NCBI RefSeq assembly: GCF_947259345.1
Contig: NZ_CAMYLS010000021.1
Coordinates: 1 to 50,919, forward strand
Source: an uncultured Maricaulis sp.
GTDB taxonomy: Bacteria; Pseudomonadota; Alphaproteobacteria; Caulobacterales; Maricaulaceae
Direction of reading: 5' to 3'
DNA: 50,919 nt
Shown: piece by piece, positions 36,374 to 45,308 of the stretch
Position numbering within the stretch: position 1 is the first letter of the stretch
Layout: every line of letters starts with the position of its first letter
The notes under the pieces: model-generated
Seen by the model: the letters and a program-made list of their open reading frames with translations, nothing else
The model's database searches: none
Told to the model about the DNA's origin: nothing
Translations under genes and position numbers: made by a program

Positions 36374-37763
36374 GGCGCGTAGCCGGGGTTACCCCTTTCT
36401 CAGCCTGACACTGGGACTGGTCGTGGCGGCGCTCGTCGCCACGGCGCTGCTGATGCGACCCGCCTGGTCGGGAAGCGAGCGTACGCCGGACTCGGCCGGC
36501 TTTGACCCGGCGCGCTTGACGGCGGTTCTGGTGGATCGTCACGAGGCGGCCGGTGTCCGGTCGCTCTCGGTAGCGGCCCGGGCCGGGGCTGATGGCAGGG
36601 TCCATCTGGCCCAGGCGGGTGCTGACACGCCGAACGCCGGGACAGTGTACGAGGTCGCTTCCCTGTCCAAGCCGGTCACAGCCTGGGCCGTGCTCGATCT
36701 CGCCCGCCAGGGCCGGCTGGATCTGGATGCGCCCCGCCATGCCGGGGGAGAGGAATTCACCCTGCGCGATGTGTTGCATCACGCGGCCGGGTTCGACAAC
36801 GCCCTGGGTCTGGCGGTCGAACCGGTCGGGCCGCCGGGCGAGTTCGCCTATGCGGGGCAGGGCTTCATGTATCTTGCCACGGTGATCGAGGAGACTACCG
36901 GGCAGGATTTTGCCACCTATATGAATTCGGTTGTCCTGCCCCGGCTGGGGATGACCGACAGCGCGTTCGGGGCCGACCCGGACGCCGACCTGGCCCTGCC
37001 GGCCATTGATGGGGGCATTGTGCTCGCCTTCTCCCTGCTGGGCGCGGCGATCGTCTTCCTGCTGCCCGGCCTGGTCCTGGGCGCGCTCAGTGCCGGCCTG
37101 CGGCTGCGCCGGGGGCTGGTCATGTCCTTTCTGCTGGCACTGCTTGCGAGTCTGGCCGCGGGCGGTGGCGTGTTCGCCGCGCTGGCCTTGCCGGGCATGC
37201 AGAATCTCGTGCAGGTGGGACCATTCGCAGTCCTTTTCCTCGGTCTGATTGCCATTGCCTTCGCCCTGTGGGCAAGCGGTGGCCGCGGGGCCCGCGGGCT
37301 GGCGCTTCTGCCACTGGCCTTGCTGGTGGCGGTGGGCGTGATGCGCCCGCCCGTATCGCTGGCCGAGCGGCCCGCCATCTTCCTCGCTCCCGCGGGCCTG
37401 CGGGCGAGCGCGGCGGATTATCTGGCTTTCCTGGATACCGTCATGGCCAGCGAGGATCCGGTCATGGCGCGGATGCGCACCGACCTCCTGCCGGTGCAGG
37501 AGGACACGGCCTGGGGGCTCGGCATTGCCGTTGAAGACGGCGACGCGCCCTCGCTCTGGCACTGGGGTATCAATTATCCCGGCTACCAGGCGTTTGCGAT
37601 CACCTGGCCTGAAACCGGCGATATCGCTGTTGTGTTAATGGCCGGCGGCGAGATGAGCGTCTCACCCGACGGGATGCGCTATTCAGGGCTGGAACTGGCG
37701 CTGGAGGCGCTGGCCGAGGCCGGGGCGCCGCTGCATGGGCGGTACTGGCAGGGTATCCAGTAG
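36366..37763 (+). CDS. Serine hydrolase (beta-lactamase fold) with membrane insert
   Basis: The 465-residue protein has an N-terminal membrane anchor (SLTLGLVVAALVATALLM) and a beta-lactamase-like catalytic domain with SLSK (S99, K102), a Tyr motif in GEFAYAGQGFMYLATVIEE and a third motif HWG in SLWHWGINYPGYQ. Between PRLGMTDSAFG (about residue 200) and the conserved GLRASAADYLAFLD lies an insert of about 130 residues with four hydrophobic helices. Such an insert is unusual within this fold. Its ATG overlaps the S41 gene by 8 bases; a terminator follows. Substrate unknown. Confidence 0.85.
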   Translation: MSRARSRGYPFLSLTLGLVVAALVATALLMRPAWSGSERTPDSAGFDPARLTAVLVDRHEAAGVRSLSVAARAGADGRVHLAQAGADTPNAGTVYEVASLSKPVTAWAVLDLARQGRLDLDAPRHAGGEEFTLRDVLHHAAGFDNALGLAVEPVGPPGEFAYAGQGFMYLATVIEETTGQDFATYMNSVVLPRLGMTDSAFGADPDADLALPAIDGGIVLAFSLLGAAIVFLLPGLVLGALSAGLRLRRGLVMSFLLALLASLAAGGGVFAALALPGMQNLVQVGPFAVLFLGLIAIAFALWASGGRGARGLALLPLALLVAVGVMRPPVSLAERPAIFLAPAGLRASAADYLAFLDTVMASEDPVMARMRTDLLPVQEDTAWGLGIAVEDGDAPSLWHWGINYPGYQAFAITWPETGDIAVVLMAGGEMSVSPDGMRYSGLELALEALAEAGAPLHGRYWQGIQ

Positions 37764-37776
37764 GCAGACACGCGAA

Positions 37777-37804
37777 GGGCGGCTCGACAAAGCCGCCCTC
37801 CGTT
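37777..37804 (+). terminator. Terminator hairpin after the S41/serine hydrolase pair
   Basis: GGGCGGCT-CGACAA-AGCCGCCC is a perfect 8-base-pair stem, 13 bases after the stop, followed by TCCGTTT. The T run is short, so strength is moderate. Confidence 0.65.
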
Positions 37805-38005
37805 TGCCATCGGCGCGATTTCGGCCAGGTCTCGCGCTGCTCAGCGCTTCCGAACGGATGCGGGCGCCCCACTGCGCGTTGATGGCGATGTCAGGATTGG
37901 CGCTCGCGTCAATTCAGCTGGCCGAACGCGCTCAGCAGGCAATACTGTGGTAGACAAGCTTTCGGTGGTTGTGACCTGTTTGCCGCTGCCGGTTTGCGTC
38001 GAGCA

Positions 38006-38542
38006 ATGGAGGTCATCGACTTGCTGATAGAGTTTAATCTGCGGGCCATTCCGGCCAAGTTTGCCGCCCTTCTTGCCGGGGCTTTGGTGTTGACGGCGCC
38101 TGTCAACGCCCAGCTTGATCTGGACGCTGCCGCCAGTGAGGACAGCCAAGCCTTTGTTGCCGCGTTCGAGCAAGAATATGGCGCCTATATCGACGATTAT
38201 CTGCGCGTATTCATGGGCGAAATCAATTGCCAATACCCCTTCGTCATTGACGAGGAGTTCAATGCCTTGGCGGATGACATGCTGCGGCGTGCCAGCGAGC
38301 AGCTGGCGACCCGGATGGCCAGCCGGCTGTCTCCCGGCGAAATCTCCATGTCACCTGAAATGCTCGCCTACGCCGCCCGTCTGTCCGTTTTGTCGGTCGT
38401 TGAGGCTTATGCCAATCATCGCAGCGCCGAGTTCCAGGCCGAGATAGATGCTGACGAGGAATATTGTCAGCAAAGCGTGGAGCCCAACCGTGCCCGATAT
38501 GCCGGACTTGTTGAGTTCATGGCGGCGCGTCAGCCTGACTAG
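38006..38542 (+). CDS. Secreted protein of unknown function
   Basis: The protein of about 178 residues has a signal-like N-terminus (FAALLAGALVLTAPVNAQ, cleavage after NAQ). The mature part is helical and acidic, with two cysteines (INCQY and EYCQQ). I do not recognise a family. The start is unsure: ATG at 38006 gives an acidic extra leader, while TTG at 38021 sits 8 bases after GGAGG and gives a more normal signal peptide. The 240 bases before it hold a terminator and no gene that I can support. Confidence 0.72.
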   Translation: MEVIDLLIEFNLRAIPAKFAALLAGALVLTAPVNAQLDLDAAASEDSQAFVAAFEQEYGAYIDDYLRVFMGEINCQYPFVIDEEFNALADDMLRRASEQLATRMASRLSPGEISMSPEMLAYAARLSVLSVVEAYANHRSAEFQAEIDADEEYCQQSVEPNRARYAGLVEFMAARQPD

Positions 38543-38612
38543 ACGCTCGATTGTGCGCGTCGTCAGGCTGCGCCATCTAGGCTTGGTTCGGATGAGATGA
38601 TTTTGGCGATGT

Positions 38613-40007
38613 TCAGGTTTTCGGACCGATCATCTTTTCCGGACGCACGATCTCGTCGAACTGTTCGCCGGTGACAAAGCCCAGCTTCACCGCTTCTTCG
38701 CGCAGCGTGGTACCGTTCTTGTGGGCGGTCTTGGCGACGATGGTGGCGTTGTCATAGCCGATTGTCGAATTGAGCGCCGTCACCAGCATGAGCGAGCGCT
38801 CCATCAGGGCGGTGATATTGTCTTCGCGCGCCTTGATGCCGACCACGCATTTGTCGGTGAAGGTGTTGGCGGCGTCGGCCAGAAGGCGGATCGACTGCAG
38901 CACGTTGAAGATGATCACCGGCTTGAAGACATTGAGCTCGAAATGGCCCTGGCTGCCGGCAAAGCTCACCGTCGTGTTGTTGCCCATCACCTGGGCGCAG
39001 ACCATGGTCATCGCTTCGCACTGGGTCGGATTGACCTTGCCCGGCATGATCGAGGAGCCCGGCTCGTTTTCCGGCAGGGCCAGCTCGCCCAGGCCCGAGC
39101 GCGGGCCGGAGCCCAGCAGACGGATATCATTGGCGATTTTGAACAGGGAGACGGCGGCCGAGTTCAGTGTGCCGTGGGCTTCAACCAGCGCGTCCTTGGT
39201 CGCCAGCGCCTCGAACTTGTTCGGCGCGGTGACGAATTTCAGCTTGGTCAGGGCCGCGACTTCCTCGGCGAAGGTCTCGGCAAAGCCGGGCAGGGTGTTG
39301 AGACCCGTACCGACCGCCGTACCGCCTTGCGCCAGCTCCAGCAGGGCGGGCAAGGCCGCCTCGATGCGACGGATCGCATTGCCGACCATGGCGACATAGC
39401 CGGAGAATTCCTGGCCCAGCGTCAGCGGGGTCGCATCCTGCAAATGGGTGCGGCCGATCTTGATGATATCCTTGAAGGCATTCGCCTTGTCGTTGAGTGC
39501 ATTGTGCAGCTTCTGCAAGGCGGGCAGGAGGGCGTGGGTGATTTCCTCGGCGGCGGCGATATGCATGGCCGTCGGGAAGGTGTCGTTCGACGATTGGGAG
39601 CGGTTCACATGGTCGTTCGGATGGATCGGATCCTTCGAGCCGACCACGCCGCCCAGCATCTGGATGGCGCGGTTGGAGACCACTTCATTGGTGTTCATGT
39701 TGGACTGGGTGCCTGAGCCGGTTTGCCAGACAGACAAGGGGAAATGGTCATTCCACTTGCCTTCCGCGACCTCGAGGGCCGCGGCGGCAATCGCGTCCGC
39801 CTCGCGGGCCTCCATATTGCCCAGCTTCTTGTTGGCCAGGGCCGCGGAGCGCTTGACCACGCCCAGCGCCCGGATCAGCGGGACCGGCATGGTCTCGGTA
39901 CCGATCGGGAAGTTGATCAGCGAGCGGGCGGTCTGCGCGCCAAAGAGTTTTTCGGACGGGACTTCAAGCGGGCCAAAGCTGTCGGTTTCGGTGCGCATCT
40001 CGCTCAT
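38613..40007 (-). CDS. fumC: Class II fumarate hydratase
   Basis: FumC interconverts fumarate and L-malate in the TCA cycle without an iron-sulfur cluster. The 464-residue protein shows [38 protein letters not shown], the catalytic His region [20 protein letters not shown] and the fumarase/aspartase signature [16 protein letters not shown]. Length and motifs are standard. It is transcribed away from the RusA-like gene, with a 76-base spacer that must hold both promoters. Confidence 0.97.
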   Translation of the reverse strand: MSEMRTETDSFGPLEVPSEKLFGAQTARSLINFPIGTETMPVPLIRALGVVKRSAALANKKLGNMEAREADAIAAAALEVAEGKWNDHFPLSVWQTGSGTQSNMNTNEVVSNRAIQMLGGVVGSKDPIHPNDHVNRSQSSNDTFPTAMHIAAAEEITHALLPALQKLHNALNDKANAFKDIIKIGRTHLQDATPLTLGQEFSGYVAMVGNAIRRIEAALPALLELAQGGTAVGTGLNTLPGFAETFAEEVAALTKLKFVTAPNKFEALATKDALVEAHGTLNSAAVSLFKIANDIRLLGSGPRSGLGELALPENEPGSSIMPGKVNPTQCEAMTMVCAQVMGNNTTVSFAGSQGHFELNVFKPVIIFNVLQSIRLLADAANTFTDKCVVGIKAREDNITALMERSLMLVTALNSTIGYDNATIVAKTAHKNGTTLREEAVKLGFVTGEQFDEIVRPEKMIGPKT

Positions 40008-40083
40008 CAGGGGAGGCTCCTTGCAGCGCCATGGGCGCGGGTCGATGATGGTGACGGTTGATTCGAACGTGTATCACTCGCAC

Positions 40084-40503
40084 ATGAGCGATCAAGACGA
40101 TGATGCGCATCGCCGCGGGGGCAAGGCGCAGAACTGGGTTGGACGAGGGAAGGTTCAGGCACACATGTCTGGCGACGAACTCAATTTGCGTGTCGATGCG
40201 GTCACGACCCAGACCCGGCGTTTCAAATCGCTGATCGGGGAGTTCTTCCGTCTGGAATTCAAGCGGGCGCGGCCGAAATGGGGGCCGTACGAAGTCTGTA
40301 TCGAGATCGAACGGACTCCCAATACACCAACCCATGATGTCGACAATGTTGCCAAGGCGGTGCTCGACGCGCTGACCGGTGTGGTCTTTCATGATGACAG
40401 CCAGGTCGAGCGGCTAATTGTCACGAAGATGGACGGCGATCGTCCGCGGATTTCGGTGACGGCGCGTCCGATGCAGGAAGTGCGGGTGCTCGAAGACGCC
40501 TAA
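40084..40503 (+). CDS. RusA-like crossover junction endonuclease
   Basis: The 139-residue protein has the RusA active-site pattern THDVDNVAKAVLDALTGVVFHDDSQVERL: the DxDN aspartates, the Lys and the DDSQ aspartates that bind Mg in E. coli RusA. RusA resolves Holliday junctions and is usually a phage gene. Here it stands alone between fumC and a STAS-like gene with no phage neighbours. ATG at 40084 is chosen; ATG at 40045/40048 could add 12-13 residues. Its stop overlaps the convergent gene by 4 bases. Confidence 0.85.
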   Translation: MSDQDDDAHRRGGKAQNWVGRGKVQAHMSGDELNLRVDAVTTQTRRFKSLIGEFFRLEFKRARPKWGPYEVCIEIERTPNTPTHDVDNVAKAVLDALTGVVFHDDSQVERLIVTKMDGDRPRISVTARPMQEVRVLEDA

Positions 40504-40895
40504 TCGTCCGCCGCGAGCAGCCAGCTCATCGCTTCGGGCTGATTGCTGAAGCTCTTGAAATCCTGAAGACTGTCCTTGTCGGGCATCAATTCCCACACCG
40601 CCACGATTGGTCGATTGCGGTCATTCGGCACGACCCAGGCAATGCGTTCCTTGCGGGTTCGGCGTGCGCGGGCAGCTTCGAGATGCGGCAGGATTTCTTC
40701 CGCCAGAGAAGCCATGTCGATCTCGCTCAGATCGACATTGTGATCGACGAGGACGAGGCGAGGTTTGCCGCCGTCCCAATGTGGGGAGCCCAGAACCTCC
40801 ACGTCGATTGCGATGACGTCATCCGCATTGACTGACCCGGTGATGGTGGTTTCGAAAAAGCCCGGCTCCGGCCGGTAATGCGTCTGAAACGCCAT
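40500..40895 (-). CDS. SpoIIAA/STAS-like small protein
   Basis: The 131-residue soluble protein has a SpoIIAA-like layout: PGFFETTITGSVNADDVIAID, a central strand PRLVLVDHNVDLSEID before a long helix MASLAEEILPHLEAARARRT, then RIAWVVPNDRNRPIVAVWEL and a final helix ending EAMSWLLA. I infer the fold from this pattern. Its role is unknown; relatives may act in signalling. It is convergent with rusA (4-base overlap). The next gene upstream on this strand starts 70 bases away. Confidence 0.75.
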   Translation of the reverse strand: MAFQTHYRPEPGFFETTITGSVNADDVIAIDVEVLGSPHWDGGKPRLVLVDHNVDLSEIDMASLAEEILPHLEAARARRTRKERIAWVVPNDRNRPIVAVWELMPDKDSLQDFKSFSNQPEAMSWLLAADD

Positions 40896-40965
40896 GTGGC
40901 CCTCGCCCTTGTGCCTCAACCGATTGTGGTTTGTTGCAACCGTAATGACAAGCGAAACCGCGTTT

Positions 40966-41760
40966 TTACTCCGGTCTGCTTGACGGTGCAGGCTCGGAGT
41001 CGCGCAGCGTCAGATCATAAGGACAAGTGGCCGGTGCTTGAGGGGCGTCTCGCACACCCATGTCCACAAGTCGCTCAAGGACGGCGTCGACGGCGTCAAG
41101 CAGGATTTGGTGACTTGTGCGCGCCGACTGATGAAGATTGGCGAGATCCATCAATGCGTCCCGCAGCCCCGGCGCCTGACGCATCGCGCCGATGTCGTAA
41201 TCGGTCGCAACAAAGTATCGAATGGAGTCATCCCAGTGTCGCGTGGTGTAGGGTGTGATGGGATCAATCGTGTAATAGGCTCGTTCGATCTGGTTGAGTG
41301 AACCGACGGACGCGGTTCCGATGCTTTGCGCGGCCAGGATGCGCCCGCGCAAGACGCTATCGCTGATCATCGCGACCAGATCGCCGCCGATCAGCGCGCT
41401 CGTATTGCCCTCCATGACCAGCCCGGGCTGTACGACATGGCTCATGGGCAAGGTGGAAATGACCGCGCGACGTTCCGCGGGTGTCAGTTCGGCTCCATCG
41501 ATCTCATGGATCAGGTCAACCAGGCTCGCCGCAATCGCCGCTTCACCATCGACCCTGCACAGCAGCAATTCCTGGTAAATCGCATAATCGTCGGCAATGC
41601 CCTCAAGATAGGACGTCTCGATCGAGCGGCGTTTGCTCTCGTCATAATAGCCAGTCAACTGGAAGCCGGCGGCGACACCGATCACGACGATGAGAAACTC
41701 GATGGCGACGGCAAACCAGTTCTGGTCCGATACGTGGCGCTTGAGTCGGCGCAGGATCAT
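40966..41760 (-). CDS. Single-pass membrane protein of unknown function
   Basis: The 264-residue protein begins MILRRLKRHVSDQNWFAVAIE and continues with a membrane helix FLIVVIGVAAGFQL. The remaining 220 residues are probably extracytoplasmic and helical. This N-terminal pattern (basic, QNWFAV, one helix) is common to a group of uncharacterised membrane proteins similar to DUF6090; the match is tentative. The ATG at 41760 is chosen; the frame is open 11 codons upstream. It is divergent from the secreted paralogue at 41908. Confidence 0.7.
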   Translation of the reverse strand: MILRRLKRHVSDQNWFAVAIEFLIVVIGVAAGFQLTGYYDESKRRSIETSYLEGIADDYAIYQELLLCRVDGEAAIAASLVDLIHEIDGAELTPAERRAVISTLPMSHVVQPGLVMEGNTSALIGGDLVAMISDSVLRGRILAAQSIGTASVGSLNQIERAYYTIDPITPYTTRHWDDSIRYFVATDYDIGAMRQAPGLRDALMDLANLHQSARTSHQILLDAVDAVLERLVDMGVRDAPQAPATCPYDLTLRDSEPAPSSRPE

Positions 41761-41907
41761 GACGTCTTCCCCGGGCAGTGAATTTCTCACCATAAAGACA
41801 ATTCCCGCGGTCTTGGCCAGCCCGCGGCTTTCGCTGGAATGGCGGATCCGGGGCTTGCCCTTGCTGCACTGTCAGGCTTTCCTGATGGTCTTCAGGGGGA
41901 GTTTGAG

Positions 41908-42528
41908 ATGAAGCGCATGAGTTTGGCGGCCATTCTGGCCAGCGGTCTGGGTCTGGGTGCTATCGCGATGGCGCAGGACGCTGTCTATACCTACACCGAT
42001 GAGCGCGGCAGCTGCACGGGACAGGAATTGATGTCCGAGGATGAGCGGCCCAGCTATATCCAGTCCTGCGACGGAGTGGGTGACTGGACCTGGTATTCCG
42101 TCTCTGGTGAGCACGGTCAGTCGTCGCGTTTCAGCGATCGGCAGGACCCCGATATACGCGGTCAGTATGGCGGCTATGTCGGCAATTTCGGTCAGTATCA
42201 CACGGTGATCGAATGGCGGGTGAGCCTCGCCGGTACGCCCTATGCCACCATCCATCGCTATATCTCGGCGACGTTCGAGACCGGTGATGCGGAGCGTCAG
42301 GAGACCCTGATTGTCACGGCGTTACGGGCCGGCGAAACACCGACCTCCTGCCATATCGGTTATGTCGATGCGTCTGCCGTACCGAATGCCAATGCGATTG
42401 CCCGTGAGATGGCGGACCGTCTGGCTGCCGATTTCGATTGCGGGAGCGGCGAGATCTGGGTGGTGGATGCGGCTTCGCCCAGCCTCGACGCCGCGCTTGC
42501 CAATGGATCAACCACGCGCGCCTATTGA
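41908..42528 (+). CDS. Secreted protein, paralogue of 31769-32392
   Basis: The 206-residue protein has a clear signal peptide (LAAILASGLGLGAIAMAQ). It shares with the protein at 31769-32392 the order of blocks SGEHG, YHTVIEWR, ATIHRYI, TLIVTALRA, YVDAS, NAIAREMADRLAA and FDCG, and the four cysteine positions (GSCTG, QSCDG, TSCHI, FDCGS). A GGGGGAG ribosome site precedes the ATG. The pair defines a family of periplasmic, probably disulfide-bonded proteins that I cannot name. It is convergent with the MFS gene, 12 bases away. Confidence 0.82.
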   Translation: MKRMSLAAILASGLGLGAIAMAQDAVYTYTDERGSCTGQELMSEDERPSYIQSCDGVGDWTWYSVSGEHGQSSRFSDRQDPDIRGQYGGYVGNFGQYHTVIEWRVSLAGTPYATIHRYISATFETGDAERQETLIVTALRAGETPTSCHIGYVDASAVPNANAIAREMADRLAADFDCGSGEIWVVDAASPSLDAALANGSTTRAY

Positions 42529-42540
42529 CGCCGGTTGGGC

Positions 42541-43758
42541 CTAGCCGCGACCGCCTGCGAGTCTGGCCGCTTCCGGTCGCGCGCGCAGGCGGGCCATGGC
42601 CCACACGCCGATTGCCGGGCCGATAGCCAGCGGTGCGAAGGCCCAGCTCCAGCCCACCCAGTCGATCCACAGGCCCAGTGCCTGGACCATGATGACGGTC
42701 AGCGCGAAGCCCATCGCGGTCTGCAGGGTCAAAAGCGTGCCGGTGCGCTCGGGCGGGGCGAGCTCGGTGATGGCGGCTGAAAACTGGGCACTGTCGGCGA
42801 TCACCGCCATGCCCCAGACGATGAGGACCGGGATCATCAGCCAGGGCGAAAGTCCGAAAAGCGGGCCGACCAGAAGTGCACAACTGCCGGAGATGGCCAG
42901 GGCGATCATGGTGATGCGGGTGCGCCCGAGGCGATCGGCGAGGCGTCCGGCTGCCAGGCAGGCGAGAGCGCCACTGGCGACGACGGCGAAGGCGGTGAGA
43001 TCGCCCAGCCGCGCACTGCCATCCAGGCGCTGCCAGTAGGCGTGGGTGAAGGGGCCGATCCAGGCCCACATCGCATAGAGCTCCCACATATGACCGAGAT
43101 ATCCCAGATTGGTCAGGCGCAGGGCCGGATCGCGAAAGGCGAGCGCGACCGCACCCGGGTCGAAAGGTGCTGCCGGGCGCAGGCCCGGACCACCGCGGGC
43201 GAACAGGATCAGTCCGGCGGCGGCGAGCGCGGCGATGGACGAGGCGGCGAAGGGCAGGGTCCAGTCGCTGACCTCGCCTGCCAGGTTGAAGGCAAAGGGC
43301 AGGGCCGAGCCCAGGGTCAGCGCGCCGACCAGGAGGCCGACCAGAAAGCCGGCATCGCCGCGCGCCCAGCTGGCGGCCAGCTTCATCCCGACCGGATATA
43401 CCAAGGCAAGGGCGCCACCGGCGACCGCCCGGCTGGCAATCATGCCGAGCCCGCCGGGCTCGAGCTGCAGGGCGAGCAGATTGGCCAGCGCGGCAATGAT
43501 CGCGCCGGCGGCAAACAGGCGTTGCGGTGGGAAGCGGTCGGCAAGACCCGTGAGAGCGCTGGCCAGCGCGCCGATGACAAAGCCGAGCTGGACACTGCTG
43601 GTCAGGGCCGCCTGGCGGATCGGGTCGATCTCGCTGGATGCGATCAGGGCAGGCAGGGCCGCAGCCCCGGCAAACCAGATCGACAGGGCCAGGACTTGTG
43701 AGGCCGCGATCAGGATGAGGGCGGTTGTCTTGCCGGTCGGGGCCGGTGCGAGGGTCAC
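42541..43758 (-). CDS. MFS transporter
   Basis: The 405-residue protein has about twelve membrane helices. Between helices 2 and 3 it has LADRFPPQRLFAAG, which fits the MFS motif A, and the second half has the parallel RLADRLGRTRITMIAL. This supports a major facilitator, probably a drug or small-molecule exporter; the substrate is unknown. The GTG start overlaps the thioesterase stop by 4 bases, so it is the last gene of the sspB-thioesterase-MFS operon. Confidence 0.9.
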   Translation of the reverse strand: MTLAPAPTGKTTALILIAASQVLALSIWFAGAAALPALIASSEIDPIRQAALTSSVQLGFVIGALASALTGLADRFPPQRLFAAGAIIAALANLLALQLEPGGLGMIASRAVAGGALALVYPVGMKLAASWARGDAGFLVGLLVGALTLGSALPFAFNLAGEVSDWTLPFAASSIAALAAAGLILFARGGPGLRPAAPFDPGAVALAFRDPALRLTNLGYLGHMWELYAMWAWIGPFTHAYWQRLDGSARLGDLTAFAVVASGALACLAAGRLADRLGRTRITMIALAISGSCALLVGPLFGLSPWLMIPVLIVWGMAVIADSAQFSAAITELAPPERTGTLLTLQTAMGFALTVIMVQALGLWIDWVGWSWAFAPLAIGPAIGVWAMARLRARPEAARLAGGRG

Positions 43759-44252
43759 GATTTCGCGGCTGGCTTGACCCGGCGGACCTGGCAGGTGGCG
43801 CTGGTGCGCGCCGCGATCGAGCCGGACGGTGTCCAGATCGTGCCCTCCATGAAGGCGACCCGTCCGCCGATCCGTGTGGCCTGGCCGCGGGCGCGGCAGG
43901 GCTCCACCGGCAGCGGATCGAAATAGCTGGTCTTGATCTCCAGGGTTGGCACGCCGCAGGTAAAGCGTTCAGCGACCAGTACGGAGAGGGACATGACCTC
44001 GTCCATCATCGCGGTGATGATGCCGCCCTGCACGCTGCCGCGCAGATTGGCGAGCTGCGGCGTGGGATGGAAACGCGCATCAATCCAGCGCTCTTCGACC
44101 GAAAAATCGATCAGTTCGAAGCCGAGAAGGGTGGAAACATTGGTGCGCACGCCGCGCTGGGAAAGTCGGTCGCGTATGTCACCGTCACTCAGCGGCTCCG
44201 GTGGCGGTCCACCCGCCAGGTCGGGTGCCAGCAGATGAGAGGGTTCACTCAC
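43755..44252 (-). CDS. PaaI-type hotdog thioesterase
   Basis: The 165-residue protein has the hotdog fold typical of acyl-CoA thioesterases: GSVQGGIITAMMDEVMSLSV carries the Asp/Glu helix that follows the PaaI-type QGG turn, and TLEIKTSYFDPLPVEPCRARGQATRIGGRVAFMEG forms the strands. It probably hydrolyses a CoA thioester; the substrate is unknown. The GTG start overlaps the sspB stop (GTGA), and its stop overlaps the MFS start. Confidence 0.88.
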   Translation of the reverse strand: MSEPSHLLAPDLAGGPPPEPLSDGDIRDRLSQRGVRTNVSTLLGFELIDFSVEERWIDARFHPTPQLANLRGSVQGGIITAMMDEVMSLSVLVAERFTCGVPTLEIKTSYFDPLPVEPCRARGQATRIGGRVAFMEGTIWTPSGSIAARTSATCQVRRVKPAAKS

Positions 44253-44740
44253 TTCTTGCGGAAGCTGTCGAGGCTGACCACCTGGGCCCCATCGCCCTTG
44301 TCGGCACTGCCATTATCGGTCCCGGTCTTGCCCTTTTTCGGCTTGGGATCATCATCCGGGAAGCTGGCCTCGTCTTCGCTGCCTTCATGCTCGAACTGGA
44401 GATGAAAGCCGACGCTTGGGTCGTGGAAGCGGGAGATCGCGGAATAGGGCATTTTGAGATATTTCGGCACGCCGGAGAATTTGAGCGTGACCTCGAAACC
44501 GGTCTCCGTGACATTGAGGTCCCAGAACTGGTGTTCCAGGACGATTGTCATCTCTTCCGGGTATTTCTCCAGCAGGGTCGGGTCGATATCGACGCCCGGC
44601 GCCGTGGTGCGGAAGGTGATGTAGAAATGGTGCGGACCGGGCAGGCCTTCCGGCGCCTGGGCCTTGAGCAGAGCCTGGCGCACAACACCGCGAAGCGCGT
44701 CCTGCGCCATCAGGTCGTAGCGCATCAGATCCTTGGCCAT
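44249..44740 (-). CDS. sspB: ClpXP adaptor protein SspB (alphaproteobacterial type)
   Basis: SspB binds ssrA-tagged proteins and hands them to ClpXP. The 163-residue protein begins MAKDLMRYDLMAQDALRGVV and contains HHFYITFRTTAPGVDIDPTLLEKYPEEMTIVLEHQFWDL and GVPKYLKMPYSAISRFHDPSVGFHLQF, all as in Caulobacter-type SspB. The tail is a charged flexible linker with the short ClpX-binding segment AQVVSLDSFRKK. GGGGGAG before ATG 44740 decides the start. The tmRNA gene lies 750 bases upstream on the same strand. Confidence 0.93.
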   Translation of the reverse strand: MAKDLMRYDLMAQDALRGVVRQALLKAQAPEGLPGPHHFYITFRTTAPGVDIDPTLLEKYPEEMTIVLEHQFWDLNVTETGFEVTLKFSGVPKYLKMPYSAISRFHDPSVGFHLQFEHEGSEDEASFPDDDPKPKKGKTGTDNGSADKGDGAQVVSLDSFRKK

Positions 44741-44834
44741 GTCATACTCCCCCATCATACGTCCGGAAGGGTACTCCAAGCCTCAAGCAGGTCAACGAGT
44801 AAGGGCTGCGCCATTGCACATGGAGACAACGGTG

Positions 44835-45308
44835 TCAGCGGGATGTCGATGCACGGATGGGCGGGCAGGCGGTCGTGAACGCGTTGGCGCAGTCCGGTCC
44901 GCAATTGCGGGCGGTAGCGCCGCACTGTGGTGGGTGCAATTCGAGCCAGAATCGGGCGGCGTCGGTCGTGTCGAAACATCCGGTCAGGAAACCCGCTTCC
45001 GCCAGCCGGGTCCGGAACACCATGGCGCCCGGGCTTTCTGCCAGTCCGGCGGGACGTACGATCGCAAGGGCCGTGCGTGCGGGGATGAATTGCAGAAAGA
45101 ACTCCGCGATATTCTCCGCGCGGCCCTGGTTGGAAAAGGCCGCCGTGCCGACGAATTCCAGCAGATAATTGACCGGACGGCCGGACGTATTGTGTTCGGA
45201 CAAGCGTTCCACACCGGTGAGAAGGTCGGCCCATTCCGCATCGCTGTCGAAGCGAAGGAGGAGTGTGTGGTTTTCCAGTCGGTCTATCAGCGGGTGAGCG
45301 TGCGCCAT
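44835..45308 (-). CDS. SpoIIAA/STAS-like protein with Cys-rich tail
   Basis: The 157-residue protein has a STAS-like N-terminal domain (LLLRFDSDAEWADLLTGVE; GRPVNYLLEFVGTAAFSNQG; helix ENIAEFFLQFI; TALAIVRPAG; FDTTDAARFWLEL). After it comes a tail of about 30 residues with four cysteines (PPQCGATARNCGPDCANAF and TTACPP) that might bind metal. It lies between sspB and ssrA on the same strand. The fold is inferred from pattern, and a link to tmRNA is not shown. Confidence 0.72.
   Translation of the reverse strand: MAHAHPLIDRLENHTLLLRFDSDAEWADLLTGVERLSEHNTSGRPVNYLLEFVGTAAFSNQGRAENIAEFFLQFIPARTALAIVRPAGLAESPGAMVFRTRLAEAGFLTGCFDTTDAARFWLELHPPQCGATARNCGPDCANAFTTACPPIRASTSR

Noticed and set aside
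32681-40503. Prophage or prophage remnant
   Set aside because: Only an endolysin-like and a RusA-like gene suggest phage; integrase, capsid, tail and attachment sites are missing, and typical chromosomal genes lie between them.
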